A stretch of 64,000 nt of DNA from Thereva unica (Eukaryota; Arthropoda; Insecta; Diptera; Therevidae). Position 1 is the first letter of the stretch. Every line of letters begins with the position of its first letter. The stretch lies in the NCBI GenBank assembly GCA_949987705.1, contig OX465281.1, positions 143,082,876-143,146,875 on the forward strand. The letters run 5' to 3'. Positions 23,641 to 35,578 of this stretch are shown piece by piece. The notes under the pieces were generated by a model, which was not told where the DNA came from, did no database searches, and saw only the letters and a list, made by a program, of their open reading frames with translations. Both the position numbers and the translations under genes were made by a program.

Positions 23641-24008
23641 ACGCGTACCATGCGTACACTTTTTGTTAATTACCCAACATTTGACATCAGCAGTGCTGGA
23701 TTTGACTAACTTGTAACGAATATGTCATATTTTTAGAAATAAATTACGATTACGATCTCGGCATTCAGTATTTCAAAATTTTACTGTACATTTGTACTGT
23801 GAACTACATGTTTTTTATAGTACCTAACCCAATCTGATACCATAGTTGCGACTAACTACTTTAAATGAATACATTTGGTTAATCATCTAATGCCATCTAG
23901 CATCAACAGTTCGAGTAAACACTTTTCGACTAACTACTAGCACCATCTCATTTATTGAGCAATTGAAATAATTTAGAGCGCCATCTGACAGAATAATTTT
24001 GAGTACCC
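23641..24008. repeat. Right end block of the giant inverted structure
   Basis: The inverted, uninterrupted counterpart of 8697-8896 plus 9408-9620. It ends at AGTACCCACTTTTTTAG. Confidence 0.75.
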
Positions 24009-24344
24009 ACTTTTTTAGACTGAAGGAGAAGAAAAAAGTTCGATTCGAAATGTAAAAAATGTAAAAATAAAGAAAACGAAGAATGATAGGAAAAAGAAAC
24101 TCATGGAATAATAAATTATTTATATTTTGGGTATCGGTTACAAATGAAAAATTACTTATATTGCTTATAAAAAGGTGATAAATCGCATAATTTTATAAAA
24201 AAAACACCTTGTTTTCTATGTTTAGGCGTAAATAAGGCCTTAGCTGTTTGCCCTTACGAACTCGGCAAACTACCGCTTGCCTTGATAAGCGATGGTTGCG
24301 GCAAATGTAATGCCGGGAAATATCCTCGAAAACGTGGCGATTGA
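24009..24344. other. No gene; holds an inverted dispersed fragment
   Basis: Bases 24189-24300 are the inverted copy of 4171-4290. The rest is AT-rich and unassigned. Confidence 0.5.
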
Positions 24345-27300
24345 GCCCGCGCAACCGAAGTCTCGTTAATGGTCAAATTTTGCTATTGATTTTTGTAACA
24401 GTCGTGGACTTCATGCGAATTTTTCTTTTGTTGAGTGCCACTTATTGACTTATAAACCCCCAATCTTCGCACTTAGTGAAACCCAAATATCACCCGATAC
24501 TGACTTAGGTCATAACCAGGTGTCGGGGTACACTTTAGTGCACAATCTCTCCCCCCATAGGGGTATTGCCATATTTGTTAGGGATGACGTGGCTTATTAT
24601 AAAATATTTTCAAACACGACTTCAGATTTTAACTATCTTTGGATTAAAATCATATTCCAAAGCCACGTCATATTCTTCTGCTTCCTATGCAGAAGTCCTA
24701 ACATAAGCAACGAAGCCTCCACTTCATCTTTTGATACCATTTCCGAACAAATCTCGGGATTTTTGTCGTCCAATCCTGAGTGTGAAATCATCGTTGCGGG
24801 TGATTTCAATGTTCACAACGCAAAATGGCTGACTAACTCAAATGGCACCAGTGTTTCTGGCAAGGACGTCGAGCTCTTTGCAGACGCCAATAATTTGCGT
24901 CAAATTGTGGATCATCCCACAAGAGTCCCTGATGTTGCTGATCAAGGAACCTTTCTCCTTGATCTTTTCTTAACTTCTCATCCAGCGCGTTACTCCGTCG
25001 AAGTTGATTCACCTCTCGGCAATTCGGACCACTGCTTAGTTAGCGCTAGCTTCCCATTCAAATTTCCCACCCCTCCCAAACCAGTTAAAAGAACTGTATG
25101 GCATTTTGGGAAGGCCAATTGGCTGGGGCTTATTAATTTTTTCCAATCTACTGACTGGAGCCAGTGTTTCCGAAACAAAAACGTCAACTCTGCCGCTATC
25201 CGTATCTCTAGGATCATACAGGCAGGAATGCATTTGTTCATTCCTCATTCTACCAAATCTGTGAAGGCTAGGCCCAACAGATGGTTTAATCAGGAGTGTA
25301 TGAATGCAATCAGAAATAAAGAAGCCGCCTTTCGAGCTTACAAGAGCTCCCCTAGTGAATCGCTTCGTGTAGAGTATATAAAACTAAGAAATTCCTGTAA
25401 AGTCACCATCAGGAATGTCAAAAATTCATTTGACAACAAGGTGAGAAGTAAACTCTTTGATGCACCCTCTGGTAGCAAGAACTTCTGGTCCTTGGTAAGC
25501 TCCATTAAGAAGAATTTCACTTCATCCCCAACTCCTTCATTCATCCACGATAAGAAGGTGATAACAGACAGAAAATCCAAGGCCGATTTATTAGCATCTC
25601 TGTTTGCTTCCAATTCTTCTTTACCCCAAATTGATATGCTACCCCCGGTTCTCGAGCACATCGCTCATTTAATGGACAGGGTTTTCTTCAGGACTCGCGA
25701 GGTGTACAGGTGCCTCAAGGAGCTCGATATCAATAAATCCACTGGACCCGATACTATACCCCCTATCGTTTTAAAGCGCCTCACCTTTGGCTAAACCTCT
25801 GCGCAAACTTTTTGCCCTATCATACTTTTCCGGAGTCTATCCAGACTCTTGGAAACTTGCCCATGTACGGCCAATACCGAAAAAAGGTGACTCCAGCGAC
25901 CCCTCTAATTACCGCCCAATAGCAATTACTTCTATTCTCTCCAAAACAATGGAGACGATAATCAACAAAAACTTATTGGATATCTAGAATCCAACCTACT
26001 CATAAACGACAGACAGTATGGCTTCCGACACAGAAGATCCACTGGCGATCTTTTAGTTTGTCTTACAGAACACCTCAGCCGAAGTTTGCATGGATCAGGT
26101 GAATCCAGTCTGGTTGCTTTGGATATCTCCAAAGAGTTCTGATAGAGTTTGGCACTTAGCCTTGTTAGCGAAACTCAAAGCTATTGGAATCGACTCACTT
26201 TTACAGAAATTGATTGAGAATTTCCTTTCCGGCCGTTCAATTAAGATAGTATTGGATGGCATCAAATCGGAACCCCACCCTATCTCTGCGGGGGTTCCCC
26301 AAGGGTCAAGTTTATCACCAGCCCTATTTCTTATCTTTATAAATGATCTACTTTCAATCCCCTCCAACCCACTTCTCAGCTTCGCTGACGACGGTACCCT
26401 GCGTTACTCTTACTTACAGCTACGATACAAGACAGACTCATGCCAGATCCTGTCTTGATGATCGTGAAGTAATGTTCAACTCTATTAATAACGACATTGA
26501 ACTTATTCTAGAGTGGGGAACAAAGAATCGTGTCGAATTCAACCCCTCCAAAACCAAGTACTGTCTTATTTCCAAGAAGAAGATCAACACCTCACCGTCC
26601 TTGTCAGTGGATGGCGTGGAACTAAAGGCCGACCCATCCCTACGCATCTTAGGCGTGACATTAGCCAAAGACTTGCGGTGGAATGACCACATATTCCAAA
26701 TCGCCAAACAAGCATCCCAGTGCTTGGGATTTCTTAAGAGGTGCAGGTTCCTCTTCCAGCCATCGGCCCGCGCTGTTATTTATAAATACTACATTCGGCC
26801 TCCTCTCGAATATAACTCCCTCGTCTGGGGCGGCGCGTCGATAACCACCTTGGCATGGTTAGATAAGGTCCAAAAAAAGGCCCTTAAATTAATTGATGAC
26901 GACACCGCCTACTAAACCATCGACCCCTTGAGCCACCGTAGGAATGTAGCAGCACTAACAAAATTTTATCGCTACTATTATAGCGACTGTTCCTCCGAAA
27001 TAAACGCTCTCCTGCCTCCACGGCAATCTTATAACCGTAACACCAGATTAGCCCACTCGTCTCATTCCCTTTACCTACAACTCCCCCTTTCACGCACTCA
27101 ACAAGATATGAAGTCGTTTGTAAATAGAACAACTCGACTGTGGAATAATCTCTCGCAGTCAGTATTTCCGAGCTCCTACAACATCCAAGAGTTCAAACGC
27201 GGGGTTCATCGCCACCTTCTTCAACACCCCTTCACACCCCCATAACCCTTAACCTATTCCCCCTACACCCCCATAACCCTTAACCTATTCCCCCCCCCGC

Positions 27301-27408
27301 CCGTACTAAGCTTGCTGCTAGACATTGCACCATGACGTGACAAACGACATGACGGACTGGTAGTACAAAGGGTGATTGCTGAGTTTAGCACTGCCACATA
27401 AAAAAAAA
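24345..27408 (+). mobile_element. Jockey/CR1-like non-LTR retrotransposon, copy B
   Basis: Same family as 9872-12810, on the opposite strand, with its poly(A) run at 27400-27408. Homology to copy A starts near GCAACCGAAGTC. A 33-bp C-rich segment is duplicated in the 3' UTR around 27235-27300. The 5' limit is uncertain because the upstream flank could be element sequence lost from copy A. Confidence 0.9.
24395..27245 (+). pseudogene. Jockey/CR1-like ORF2 (endonuclease-RT), copy B
   Basis: Endonuclease motifs SETQISPD, AGDFNVHN and GNSDHCLV lie in the open frame 24445-25794. A small deletion near 25770 ends that frame in the RT. The RT continues in others: PIPKKG with NYRPIAIT (25787-25987), QYGFRHRRSTGDLL, SAGVPQGSSLSPALF (26285) and the catalytic FADDGTL (26380). 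After further slips come ISKKKINTSPSL and the C-terminal SHRRNVAALTKFYRYY at 26928. It keeps the GVPQG block that copy A has lost, while copy A keeps the stretch broken here at 25770. Confidence 0.88.
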
Positions 27409-28368
27409 GTACATTTCATATAGTACGTAATAGATAATATATAATGCATAGTAAATAATATAACACACTACCCCAGATATGTAAGTAAAATGCAGATGGC
27501 CAGTCGAATAGGCGAAACGCAGAAACGTATTCCATGTTGCCAAAAGCGATTAATCCCAAAGTATTTAAATATTGCAGCCCAGCTAGAGTATGGCAGCTTT
27601 TAGTCGAGGTCCAGCAACAGACAACAGCGATGGTGTGCGAGAATATGACAAGAATTTTAAGAGCGGTGTCTGCATTGCGAGAATATGGAATGAATGCTGG
27701 GAGCAGCTTCTGCATTGCAACATTGAAACCCGAAATCAACACGTGGGTAATTTAAAAAACCTGGGTGTGGCAGTGTCTGCTCTTCAAAGAAAACTGTTTA
27801 AAAACTTGAGCATTTTTCAACATCCCCAACATATTTATAAATATACAGTGGGACATTTCCTACTTGTAAGGTGTACGATTAGCGAGTGATGGCTATTTTT
27901 CAATGGCAAAAACAAAAAAAAACCAACCGAGCTAGAGTCTTGGAGTGTTCCAAGAAACTTTCAGATAACTTTTGAGTATGTTTACAAAAAAGGTCGTTAT
28001 CCACCTACTTTTTGAATTACAGTGAAATATGTGGGAAATTTTTTTTATTGCAAATAAGACCCTTTATTTCTGTTATTTCCAATCATACACTATTGTTTTT
28101 ATTAATCAGCATTCATGGTAGCAACGGCCTCAGTGACCTTTAGTGGTGCCGGTACATAAAAAAGAAAAATCCTGAGAAAGGTCATCTGCGATCTAAGGAC
28201 TATGCGATCTAAGATTTTCCGCTAAGCTACCGAATCCTACCTCAAGTTCCACCAATATGGAATTCGATATTTGAACATGGACGTCAGGATGCTCAACAGA
28301 ACGGACGCTTTGCGTTAACTATTATTAGAACTACAAAAATATATCATAAATATCAATATATCATAAAT
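27409..28368. other. No recognised gene
   Basis: Two overlapping short frames at 27534-27889 have no recognisable domain. The remainder is AT-rich. Confidence 0.45.
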
Positions 28369-28830
28369 ATCAATGCCCATGCTACCCCCAGAAGACCAGT
28401 CGAATGAGGAGAAGAGGAATTCTACCAAGAGCTAACAAACGCTATCAGGTTAATACCGTCAAATGATATTAAAATGGTGCTTGGAGATATCAATGCCAAA
28501 GTAGGAAAAGAAGACGAGTTCCTTGAAGCCATAGGAAAGCACAACCTACACAACGGTAGTAGATTAATCGATCTCGCAGGCTCAAACTCAATAGAAGTAA
28601 CTTCAACAATGTTCCCGCACAGAAATATCCATAAGATGACGTAGCATCGACGGGGTAACTAATAATCAAATTGACCACATCCTAATTGAGAGAGGGGCCA
28701 CGAGTATACTGGACGTAAGAACATTGAGAGGAGCGGGCTGTGGTTTGGATCAGTACATTGAAAACCCGAATAGTAACCAAAACGCATAGAATCAAACTCA
28801 ACCAAAATGCGATATAGATAAACTAAAACA
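28369..28830 (+). pseudogene. RTE-clade endonuclease fragment
   Basis: An isolated endonuclease segment of the RTE/CFDP2-like group: EEFYQELTNAI, VLGDINAKVGKE (catalytic Asp/Asn), IGKHNLH, STMFPHRNIHKMT, NQIDHILIERGA and RTLRGAGC. It has stops and at least one frameshift, and RT is absent, so it is a truncated relic. Confidence 0.85.
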
Positions 28831-29081
28831 GTAAGAAGAGATGCCTACTAGCATGTTAGCTAGCTGCTTACTATTTTTATGCGTGAAAATTGTTGAACTT
28901 ACTAACATTGAGTTTGAGTTTGCTAGATCGATCAATCTACTACCATTATCATTGGTAGCGTTGTGTAGGCTATGCTTTCCTATGACTCCTATTGCACATA
29001 AATAAGGATAATTCTCTAGAGGTCAAAATCTTTAAAATTTTGTGAATAATAAGATTAGAATGTCAATTTTTATATACAGAA
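28831..29081. other. Short unassigned spacer
   Basis: AT-rich, no feature seen. Confidence 0.4.
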
Positions 29082-30484
29082 CTAGCAAAACCCGCGTGCG
29101 TTGCAACGCCGTTTAATAAAAAGAATTGTGTGTGCATAATCAAGGATAAGATAAGAGTATAATGAAACAAAAAAACAAATCTGCAAAACATGATTTTGGG
29201 CACATAAAAAAATTTGGTTACCTATAAAAAATATGTTATATACAACTTTTTTTTTTAAATTCGAGGTTAATCGGAAAAATTTGGTACTACGTGGACAACC
29301 GACACTTAGCCAATCATATAATATCATAAGGGAGTCGACTTAGTTGAGATATTTTGCAAATGGTTATAAACGTCGCTTATAAAAAGGGAATTGTCTGAAC
29401 TTGGCCATTTTTGTACGCGATGCTATGCAAAAAAATAATTTACCAATATTTTAAATTCTATTTTAGTAAACATCTGGTGCAAATAACTTTGTATCAATTG
29501 GCATTGTAAAAAACCTTTTTTTTAGTATTTGATTTGATTCTACACATGAACCGGCTTCGGATTTGGTTTCAGTGTTGCCAAATCAAAACTCCATAAACCA
29601 ACAAATTAAAATACAATGCAACCTCTCTACTATATTGAATATAGTTTTCATTAAATAACATAATTAAAAATTCTAATAATGACAATGTTCTCATAATGTG
29701 ACTAAATAAATAAACATAATTAAAAAAAAAAAACAAGTTTTATTTCATACATAACCTGTTTCAATTAAATGTTAAAAAAATATCTAAATAAAAATCTTGA
29801 TACAAAACTAGCTGTAGATCCTCATTCTTACTGATTTGAGCTAATAAATCAATCACATATTATTAGCTGAACTGTTTGTTTAAGAGTGGCCAAAGTCCCA
29901 TAGAGATTGGACAATTCCCTTTCCGTGTCTATTACGAACTTTCAAAGAGCAACCAGCAGCTTAATGTCATGATTATCATTAATATCAAAACATTTTGTAT
30001 ATCCTATGTTGAGGAGAGTAGTACTGAATTCTGAGTTTTAAGATTGTACTCTCATTTTATGTTTTAAAGGACCTTTTTATTCAGTCCCTAAATGAGTGAT
30101 CATTTAGACGTGCGTTAATTTCATCGGCGGTTGATCTTCCATCGGTATCATAAACATAGAATGAGTTATTTTTGCTTATGTGAGTAAAGTTGCCAAAATC
30201 TCTGCTAATGACCCTGCTACGGTAACCCTTTTATCTGTACGTACATGTTTTGGCAAATATGAGATTAATTAAGTCATGTCAGTACCTCTTGGTGCGCCTT
30301 AAAAATTCTCCCATATTGACACTGTTGATGATGCGATGATAGACTTATTTTTGTTCATTGGTTAACTTTGGTTGATTGTGCTCCATATATTCCCTGTTTA
30401 AATTATCTTCAGACCCATCGATAATCCCTAGTTTTCCACCAATTGAAAGAACAATATTTCGCAGTGACAACATTCCATTCCATA
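29082..30484 (-). mobile_element. Helitron relic (minus strand)
   Basis: The minus strand ends at 29082 in CTAG followed by T, with the 12-bp palindrome GCGTTGCAACGC (29098-29109) just inside, as in a Helitron 3' end. Helicase remnants lie at its right. The piggyBac relic begins at 30485, so the 5' part was separated or lost. Most of 29120-30075 is not recognisable. Confidence 0.6.
30080..30480 (-). pseudogene. Helitron PIF1-like helicase fragment (minus)
   Basis: The minus strand reads NREYMEHNQPKLTNEQK, then VYHRII, then a decayed Walker A (GAPRGTDMT for GAPGGTGKT) and LISYLPKHVRTDK, with stops and frame changes. This is the start of the helicase domain of an animal Helitron, which unwinds DNA during rolling-circle transposition. 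No Rep domain is visible. Confidence 0.6.
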
Positions 30485-31284
30485 TTAACCCTTAACGAAC
30501 GAGCGCATTTACCAAAACTGTGATCAGTAGGTCGACGGATATTTAAGAAATTAGGTGTTTTAATTTCAGAGCGAGAAAAGGGGGTTTATTGAAACTTTCA
30601 GTGGTAATAGGTAGTACATATGTATATGAACAGATATGTTCATATAAAAGGATACTGAAGTGAAAATTTAAGAAAAATAATGGCGGTATTTTTATACTTT
30701 TATTTATTTATTTTTTATAGAATAACAATGTATTTATACAAAATCTATATATGTATATAAAAATGGAACGTGATTTGTGTTCGGATGCTTAAAACTTGAA
30801 AACGGCTGGACCAAATTGTATACCTTCTTTGCAGGTTTTTTTCGTAATTGCTATGTGAAGGTTTAGGAAAAAAAACTGAAAAAATTCTCCACTGGTGGCG
30901 CTATAGGCGCACATTTCCTTTTTCAGTTTAATTTGTAGCAACTAAAATTTAAAAAATAAATTTAAATATTGTGTCACTGGCGAAGACCCCTTTGAAAATT
31001 GTAACTTAGCATTAGACACCTTTTTATAATGATAATAAAATGTAATTGTCAAATTAGTGGAAAGGAGTTGAAACACATGACCTTTTTAGCTGCGCGCGTC
31101 GTAAAGTAGGATTAGAGAACAAAGAGATTCTTGAATCAAATTTTATGCATAAAAAAGGTCACAGATGTAAGAGCTTCCTCGGAATGGTTTTATGATTTAG
31201 TGAGCCCTGGTTTTGCATTGGTTATTTTTAGATGTAATTAAAGTGCGATGCCGTAGGATTTGCAAAAAGTGAAAGTGTGATAAT

Positions 31285-32220
31285 GAATTTCTAGGGCGAC
31301 TTTCCGACAAACACTTCCCGTGATTCCGAACTCAACATCGGCGGATGAATTAAATGCATGCCTCAAGTCATCGTATTTGTGACGATACGTGAAAACCGTT
31401 TCATTGAATATTAATATGCGAGTGTTCCTGCAACAGGATAGAACTGCAGAAATTTTCTCCAAAGAACTGCTGAGAATCGGAAATGGACAAATTCCGGTAG
31501 ATACTTCCAGTGGTTTAATATCGATTCCACCTGCAATTTGCCACATCATTTCAACGAAAGATGAACTCATCACTAATGTACATGTATCCAAACATTGGTC
31601 AAAATTACCGTAACTACGATTGGTTGAGCGCTCACGCAATTTTAGCTGCGAAAAATACTGATGTCAATGACTTGAATTGGACGATTCAAAATCAAATTCC
31701 GGGAGAATTGCGTTCATATAAATCAATCGATCGCGTTGAAAATGAAGACGAAGTCGTAAATTATGCAGTGGAATTCCTAAACTTTTTGGATTTGCCTGGC
31801 ATGCCGCCTCATCATTTACGTCTTAAAGTTGGATCTGTCATCATTATGCTACGAAATCTTCATGCCCCGAAACTGTGCAATGGAACCCGACTCATTGTGA
31901 CAAAGCTAATGAACAATGTGATAGTGGCAAGGATTTTGAAGGGGGCCGCCGTTTAAGGGAGAAGAATGCCATATTCCGCGAATTCCCTTGACTTCGACCG
32001 ATTTGCCGTTGCAGTTCAAACGTATTCAGTTCCCAGTCAAACTTGCATTTGCGATGACCATAAACAAGTCACAAGGGCAGTCGCTGGAAGTGTGCGGCAT
32101 AAATCTGGAAATGTCATGCTTTTCACACGGCCAGCTATATGTGGCGTGTTCCCGAGTTGGGAAACCATCCTCACTCTTCGAATCAGAAAACAAAGAATTT
32201 TTTGTATCGCGCAGCCTTAA
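31285..32220 (+). pseudogene. Helitron helicase C-terminal half, frameshifted
   Basis: The C-terminal half of the PIF1-like helicase in a rolling-circle transposon. Readable segments: a damaged GDFRQTLPVIP near 31292, NMRVFLQQDRTAE (31410), GNGQIPVDTSSGLI, NDLNWTIQNQIPGEL (31665), LPGMPPHHLRLKVGSV, LCNGTRLIV, then LAFAMTINKSQGQSL and HGQLYVACSRVGKPSSLF (to 32172). At least three frame changes break it, near 31300, 31590 and 31950. The Rep endonuclease and Walker A part are absent. Confidence 0.88.
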
Positions 32221-32578
32221 ATTGAATAAAATCTTTGTTCTATTCTTTTTTTTAGATTTAAAAAAAAATATTCCTTTAAATCTATTAAATTAATACTTGA
32301 TTTTATTTTATTATTATTTTATTATATTTTTGCCAAATATTGGATCGGACGAAGTCTGTGGAGTCAGTTTTGCGTATAAATATAGGATATTCAAATCAAT
32401 TGAATTCGAAAAGTGTTTCATTCAATTTATAATTGAAGTTGTATTATTGCGTCATCTGTAAACTTTCGATAAAAAATTTAAATTTCGGGTGGAGTCGTGA
32501 ATGATCAAAATTAATTCAATCAAAAAATCTGTTTTGGGCAAAACAAAGTTTGACGGGTGAGCTAGAAATAATTAATAT

Positions 32579-32607
32579 GGCAAAACTAGGTTTGCCGGGT
32601 CAGCTAG
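32579..32607 (+). other. Helitron 3' hairpin and CTAG end
   Basis: Stem GGCAAA/TTTGCC with a 6-base loop, then 11 bases ending in CTAG at 32607. This is the transposition termination signal of Helitrons. Confidence 0.8.
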
Positions 32608-33425
32608 TCACTTATATTTATTTTGAGTATGGTACTTTTCCCAACAGTCCCCTATGTGAAGACCAGGTTTTCTAGTACAAGTATCGCAATAATTACGTGT
32701 TTCCCGCCTTCCTCCCGGCGTTTTTCTATCGGAACAAACAGCACGATCTTTTTTTGTTCCTGAACGTACGACATGAAATTTTCCGTCCAGCCTGTTTTCT
32801 GCTTGTAAGTTCGACGCACCACGTTGGGGTTGCGCTAGTGCTCTAAATTCACCACTTAATTGTTCAACCAATATTTTTCTATATTTCAAATGCGAAACTG
32901 GATTCAAATTCATCCGTTGTCTTTGTTGTCGGTATATTATATATGAATTGACGCAGCAAAATTTCCAATCCCCAGAAGAACATCTTCCTCCACCATTTTA
33001 AAGATTTCCTTAGGAAACAATATGACGCTGCATAATGGTCTGCTCGGTCAACTCCTCCCATAGATTTGGTGTAGTTTGTTGCAATATCTGGCTTATTAAT
33101 CCATACTGTTTGACCACCTCGAATTTTCCTGTTTACTTGGGTAATTTTTGCTGTATCCCAAGTACTCAGCATAGTGACAACCCTCTTATCTTTCCATGAT
33201 AAGACTAACGTGTTACGTTTTCTCAAAGCAATTCTATTTTTTAGAGTAAATTTAGGTTTTCTGATTTCTTCAGGTAGGTAATCCTTTTCGATTTGCTTTT
33301 ATTGTGCCTGTAAGATAGCAATTTAGTTTTAGCAATTCGGTAGCTAAAGGTAAACTTGTATAATATCGATCTGTGAACATATGATATCCTTCTGCTGATG
33401 GAATTTTTTCTAATAATTTTTACTT
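32608..33425 (-). pseudogene. piggyBac transposase, C-terminal half
   Basis: Minus-strand coding for a TTAA-specific transposase. From the N-side: GYHMFTDRYYTSLPLA with a catalytic-region Asp, LTGTIKANRKGLP, then after a frame slip RVVTMLST, TVWINKPDIA, the MGGVDRADHYAASY motif with a further catalytic Asp, SLKWWRKMFFWGLEI, and a Cys-rich tail (YCDTC...GLHIGDCW) like the C-terminal zinc domain of the family. The stop TGA is at 32610-32608, adjacent to the inserted Helitron. The N-terminal half is missing and there are frameshifts near 33230 and 32900. Confidence 0.9.
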
Positions 33426-33430
33426 GCCGC

Positions 33431-33842
33431 TTTCGCGACTTCATGCCGCTCGCATGGCGACATTTGATTATTTTAGAATATTTGCAATGTTGCGAGTGTG
33501 GCTGCATACGTTCGCTAAGGCTGGTAACAGAATTTCACGCAAACGCGGTGCGGACATTGACAGATAAAATAGAGTATGTGTATTGCAATGCGAACTAACG
33601 AAATGTGGCTTGAGCACTACGCATACACCGTAGTTGCTTTACTTTCTACTTCTTGCGCGTTGCCGCGCGGTCCTGTGTAAAAAATTTGTTGGTGTGTTGT
33701 GTTTTGAGTCGTGTTTTGGTGTTGGTGGGCATTTTGTTTATGTTTTGAATCGTGTGATTTATTAATTCGCCAAATATGGCACACTTAAACTAGGCATACA
33801 TATACTTAGATTAAAAAACATAGTGTACAGTCTTTTTTACTA
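33431..33842. other. No gene recognised
   Basis: Slightly GC-richer than its surroundings (33640-33690). No ORF, TIR or RNA motif could be assigned. Confidence 0.4.
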
Positions 33843-34111
33843 TAGGGCATTTTCTGACAATTAATCGGTGTGAAGAGCCGCAAGGCACAACAAAGAATAT
33901 TGCCGAATATTGCAGTATTAAAATATGAAATTTTTTATGTTTATTATAGAGTTAAGTGATAATCGGCTATTATGAAACTAAAACCAACATAAATTATTTT
34001 TAACTTTTCTTTTATTTTTAAATATCTTAAAATCAAACGGAACTGACAGCTGTCAGAGCTTTGTTGTGCCTTGCGGATGTCTTGCATGTATGGGTGACAG
34101 AAAATGCCCTA
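33843..34111. mobile_element. TA-flanked MITE
   Basis: A 269-bp element with TIRs TAGGGCATTTTCTG and TGACAGAAAATGCCCTA, TA duplications at 33841-33842 and 34112-34113, and inner inverted segments (GCCGCAAGGCACAACAAAG and its complement). It is noncoding and probably Tc1/mariner-type. Confidence 0.85.
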
Positions 34112-34450
34112 TAACTACCCAGCGGGAAAAGGAGTGCTCCAAGAGCCATCTTGGAGCGCACCAAAAGGAGCATAAACTGCTCCTGTTTCCATACCCGTTC
34201 CATATTCTTTTTAACATTGCATGTCACTGCGAGGGAGCTTACGTTTTTATGCTCCCAAAAAGGCGTTGTTGGAGCATTATAAAAAAACCGGTGCCCCGGG
34301 CCACGGCGCTTCGCGCTGTGGCGATTATCACGTGACAACTACCATGTTGCTCGTTATATGTTATGCATTACATGCAATATATAATAAACACAATATACCT
34401 ATAATTTTGCAGTATTTTTATTTTTTTATTCGTTCTCAAATGTAACAATA

Positions 34451-35578
34451 GCCGTGTTTTTTTAATGAAATATATAGTTCTTCCCCATACAAATCTGAAA
34501 ACCCAGGTTTTATCGGGGTTCTTATCGAGGTTTTGGGAAATTTCTTAATTTGCATATTTCATACTTTCGGGGTTTGGCATGTTGTTTCGGGGGTTGGCAT
34601 GTTGCATACTTTCGGGGGTCGGAAAGACGTAATTTAAAAATAAAAACAACAGGAAAGTGATGAGAGAAAATTTATAACAAATAATTGATTTTTTAGAAAC
34701 ATATTTATTATTTTCTAGCGAGGATTTCGTGTAACAGTGTAAAAAATAACTCTTAAGGGGGTCTTCTGCTTTCGCGCCCGGAATTTTAGTCTATTTTTGG
34801 AAATTAATTGTAAGGAAACTATACAAGATAATTGAAATTTTTTTTTTATTATTTTTGTACATGTGTAAACTTGAAAAATGACAAATGCCTTATGTGTGTG
34901 GTGAATCCTGCGCCTTTGAGAAGTGGTCAAACTAGTACTGACGAAAGTGTCCGAGTAAACTTTGTGGTATGACTTCTACAAGTAATTTTCATCGGATCTG
35001 ACTAATTTTTTTTTTAACTTCTTCATAAAACACTTCTCTATGCTTCTCCGAGTACGATTTTTTTTATTTTTAAAATTTTTCAAATTATACGGTTTTTTGT
35101 GAAAAGTTGTATTTTCAACCACGTTTTTTGACCTGTTGAGGGTCATAAAAATTGAACAAAACAAAATTTTGATGTTTTATGAAGAAGTTAAAAAAAAAAT
35201 TAGTCAGATCCGATGAAAATTACTTGTAGAAGTCATACCACAAAGTATAAAAAAGGTGATTTTCGGGAAAATGCGTTTAAAGCGCTACGCGGAAATGCTC
35301 GAAACGACTGGAGGCGGCTATGTTTCCGGCTTCGAAAACCCAAGAAGGAATGTGTTTTTCACGAAACCGTTTATAAGACGTATTCCTTATATCCTCTATA
35401 TTCAAAAAATGCAACAAAAAAAATCGATTTTTTCAAACCGCGTAAGCAGAAGACCCCCTTAACTTCCGTTTAATTTTGAAATTTTTAAGCATCGAAGTAG
35501 GCGCTTTCATGAAATTTCCTTTGTCGTTTTTTAATGAACTCGATGGAAGAACTATATAGCTCATTAAAAAAACACGGC
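34451..35578. mobile_element. TA-flanked TIR element inside the Helentron-like element
   Basis: TIRs GCCGTGTTTTTTTAATGA and the inverse at the right, continuing about 35 bp to GTTCTTCC. TA at 34449-34450 and 35579-35580. It is noncoding and Tc1/mariner-like by target. Confidence 0.75.
34757..35458. mobile_element. TTAA-flanked palindromic element, innermost of the nest
   Basis: Ends GGGGGTCTTCTGC and GCAGAAGACCCCC, with TTAA at 34753-34756 and 35459-35462. Inner arms 34957-35030 and 35170-35245 are also inverted. A 702-bp noncoding element, piggyBac- or Kolobok-like from the target site. Confidence 0.8.

Larger units (their letters stand above)
8697..24008. repeat. Giant inverted structure: end blocks, satellite arms, palindromic centre
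   Basis: The end block at 8697-9620 (minus a MITE) is repeated in inverted orientation at 23641-24008. Inside it, the satellite reads minus-wise on the left (9621-9871 and 12811-14057) and plus-wise on the right (15478-23640). The centre 14058-15294 is itself palindromic. This layout, unique ends plus tandem-repeat arms, resembles Foldback/Galileo-type transposons with tandem-repeat TIRs. No transposase and no target duplication were found, so an inverted satellite duplication is an alternative. Confidence 0.65.
30744..32607 (+). mobile_element. Helitron inserted beside the piggyBac stop codon
   Basis: It starts with TC (TCTATATATGTATATAAAAA) after A30743 and ends in CTAG before T32608, the classic A|T Helitron target. 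A 6-bp-stem hairpin (GGCAAA...TTTGCC, 32579-32596) precedes the end by 11 bases. At 1.86 kb it retains only helicase remnants. Confidence 0.85.
30485..33430 (-). mobile_element. piggyBac-like element, truncated, holding a Helitron
   Basis: TTAA at 30485-30488 followed by CCCTTAACGAACGAGCG fits a piggyBac terminus. The transposase C-terminal half is on the minus strand at 32608-33425. A Helitron occupies 30744-32607. No second TTAA-flanked end was found, so the element is truncated around 33430. Confidence 0.75.

Noticed and set aside
28180..28260. tRNA-like sequence
   Set aside because: Some similarity to a B-box region, but no A box or stems could be matched.
31238..31639. Minus-strand 133-codon frame
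   Set aside because: Antisense shadow of the Helitron helicase remnant.
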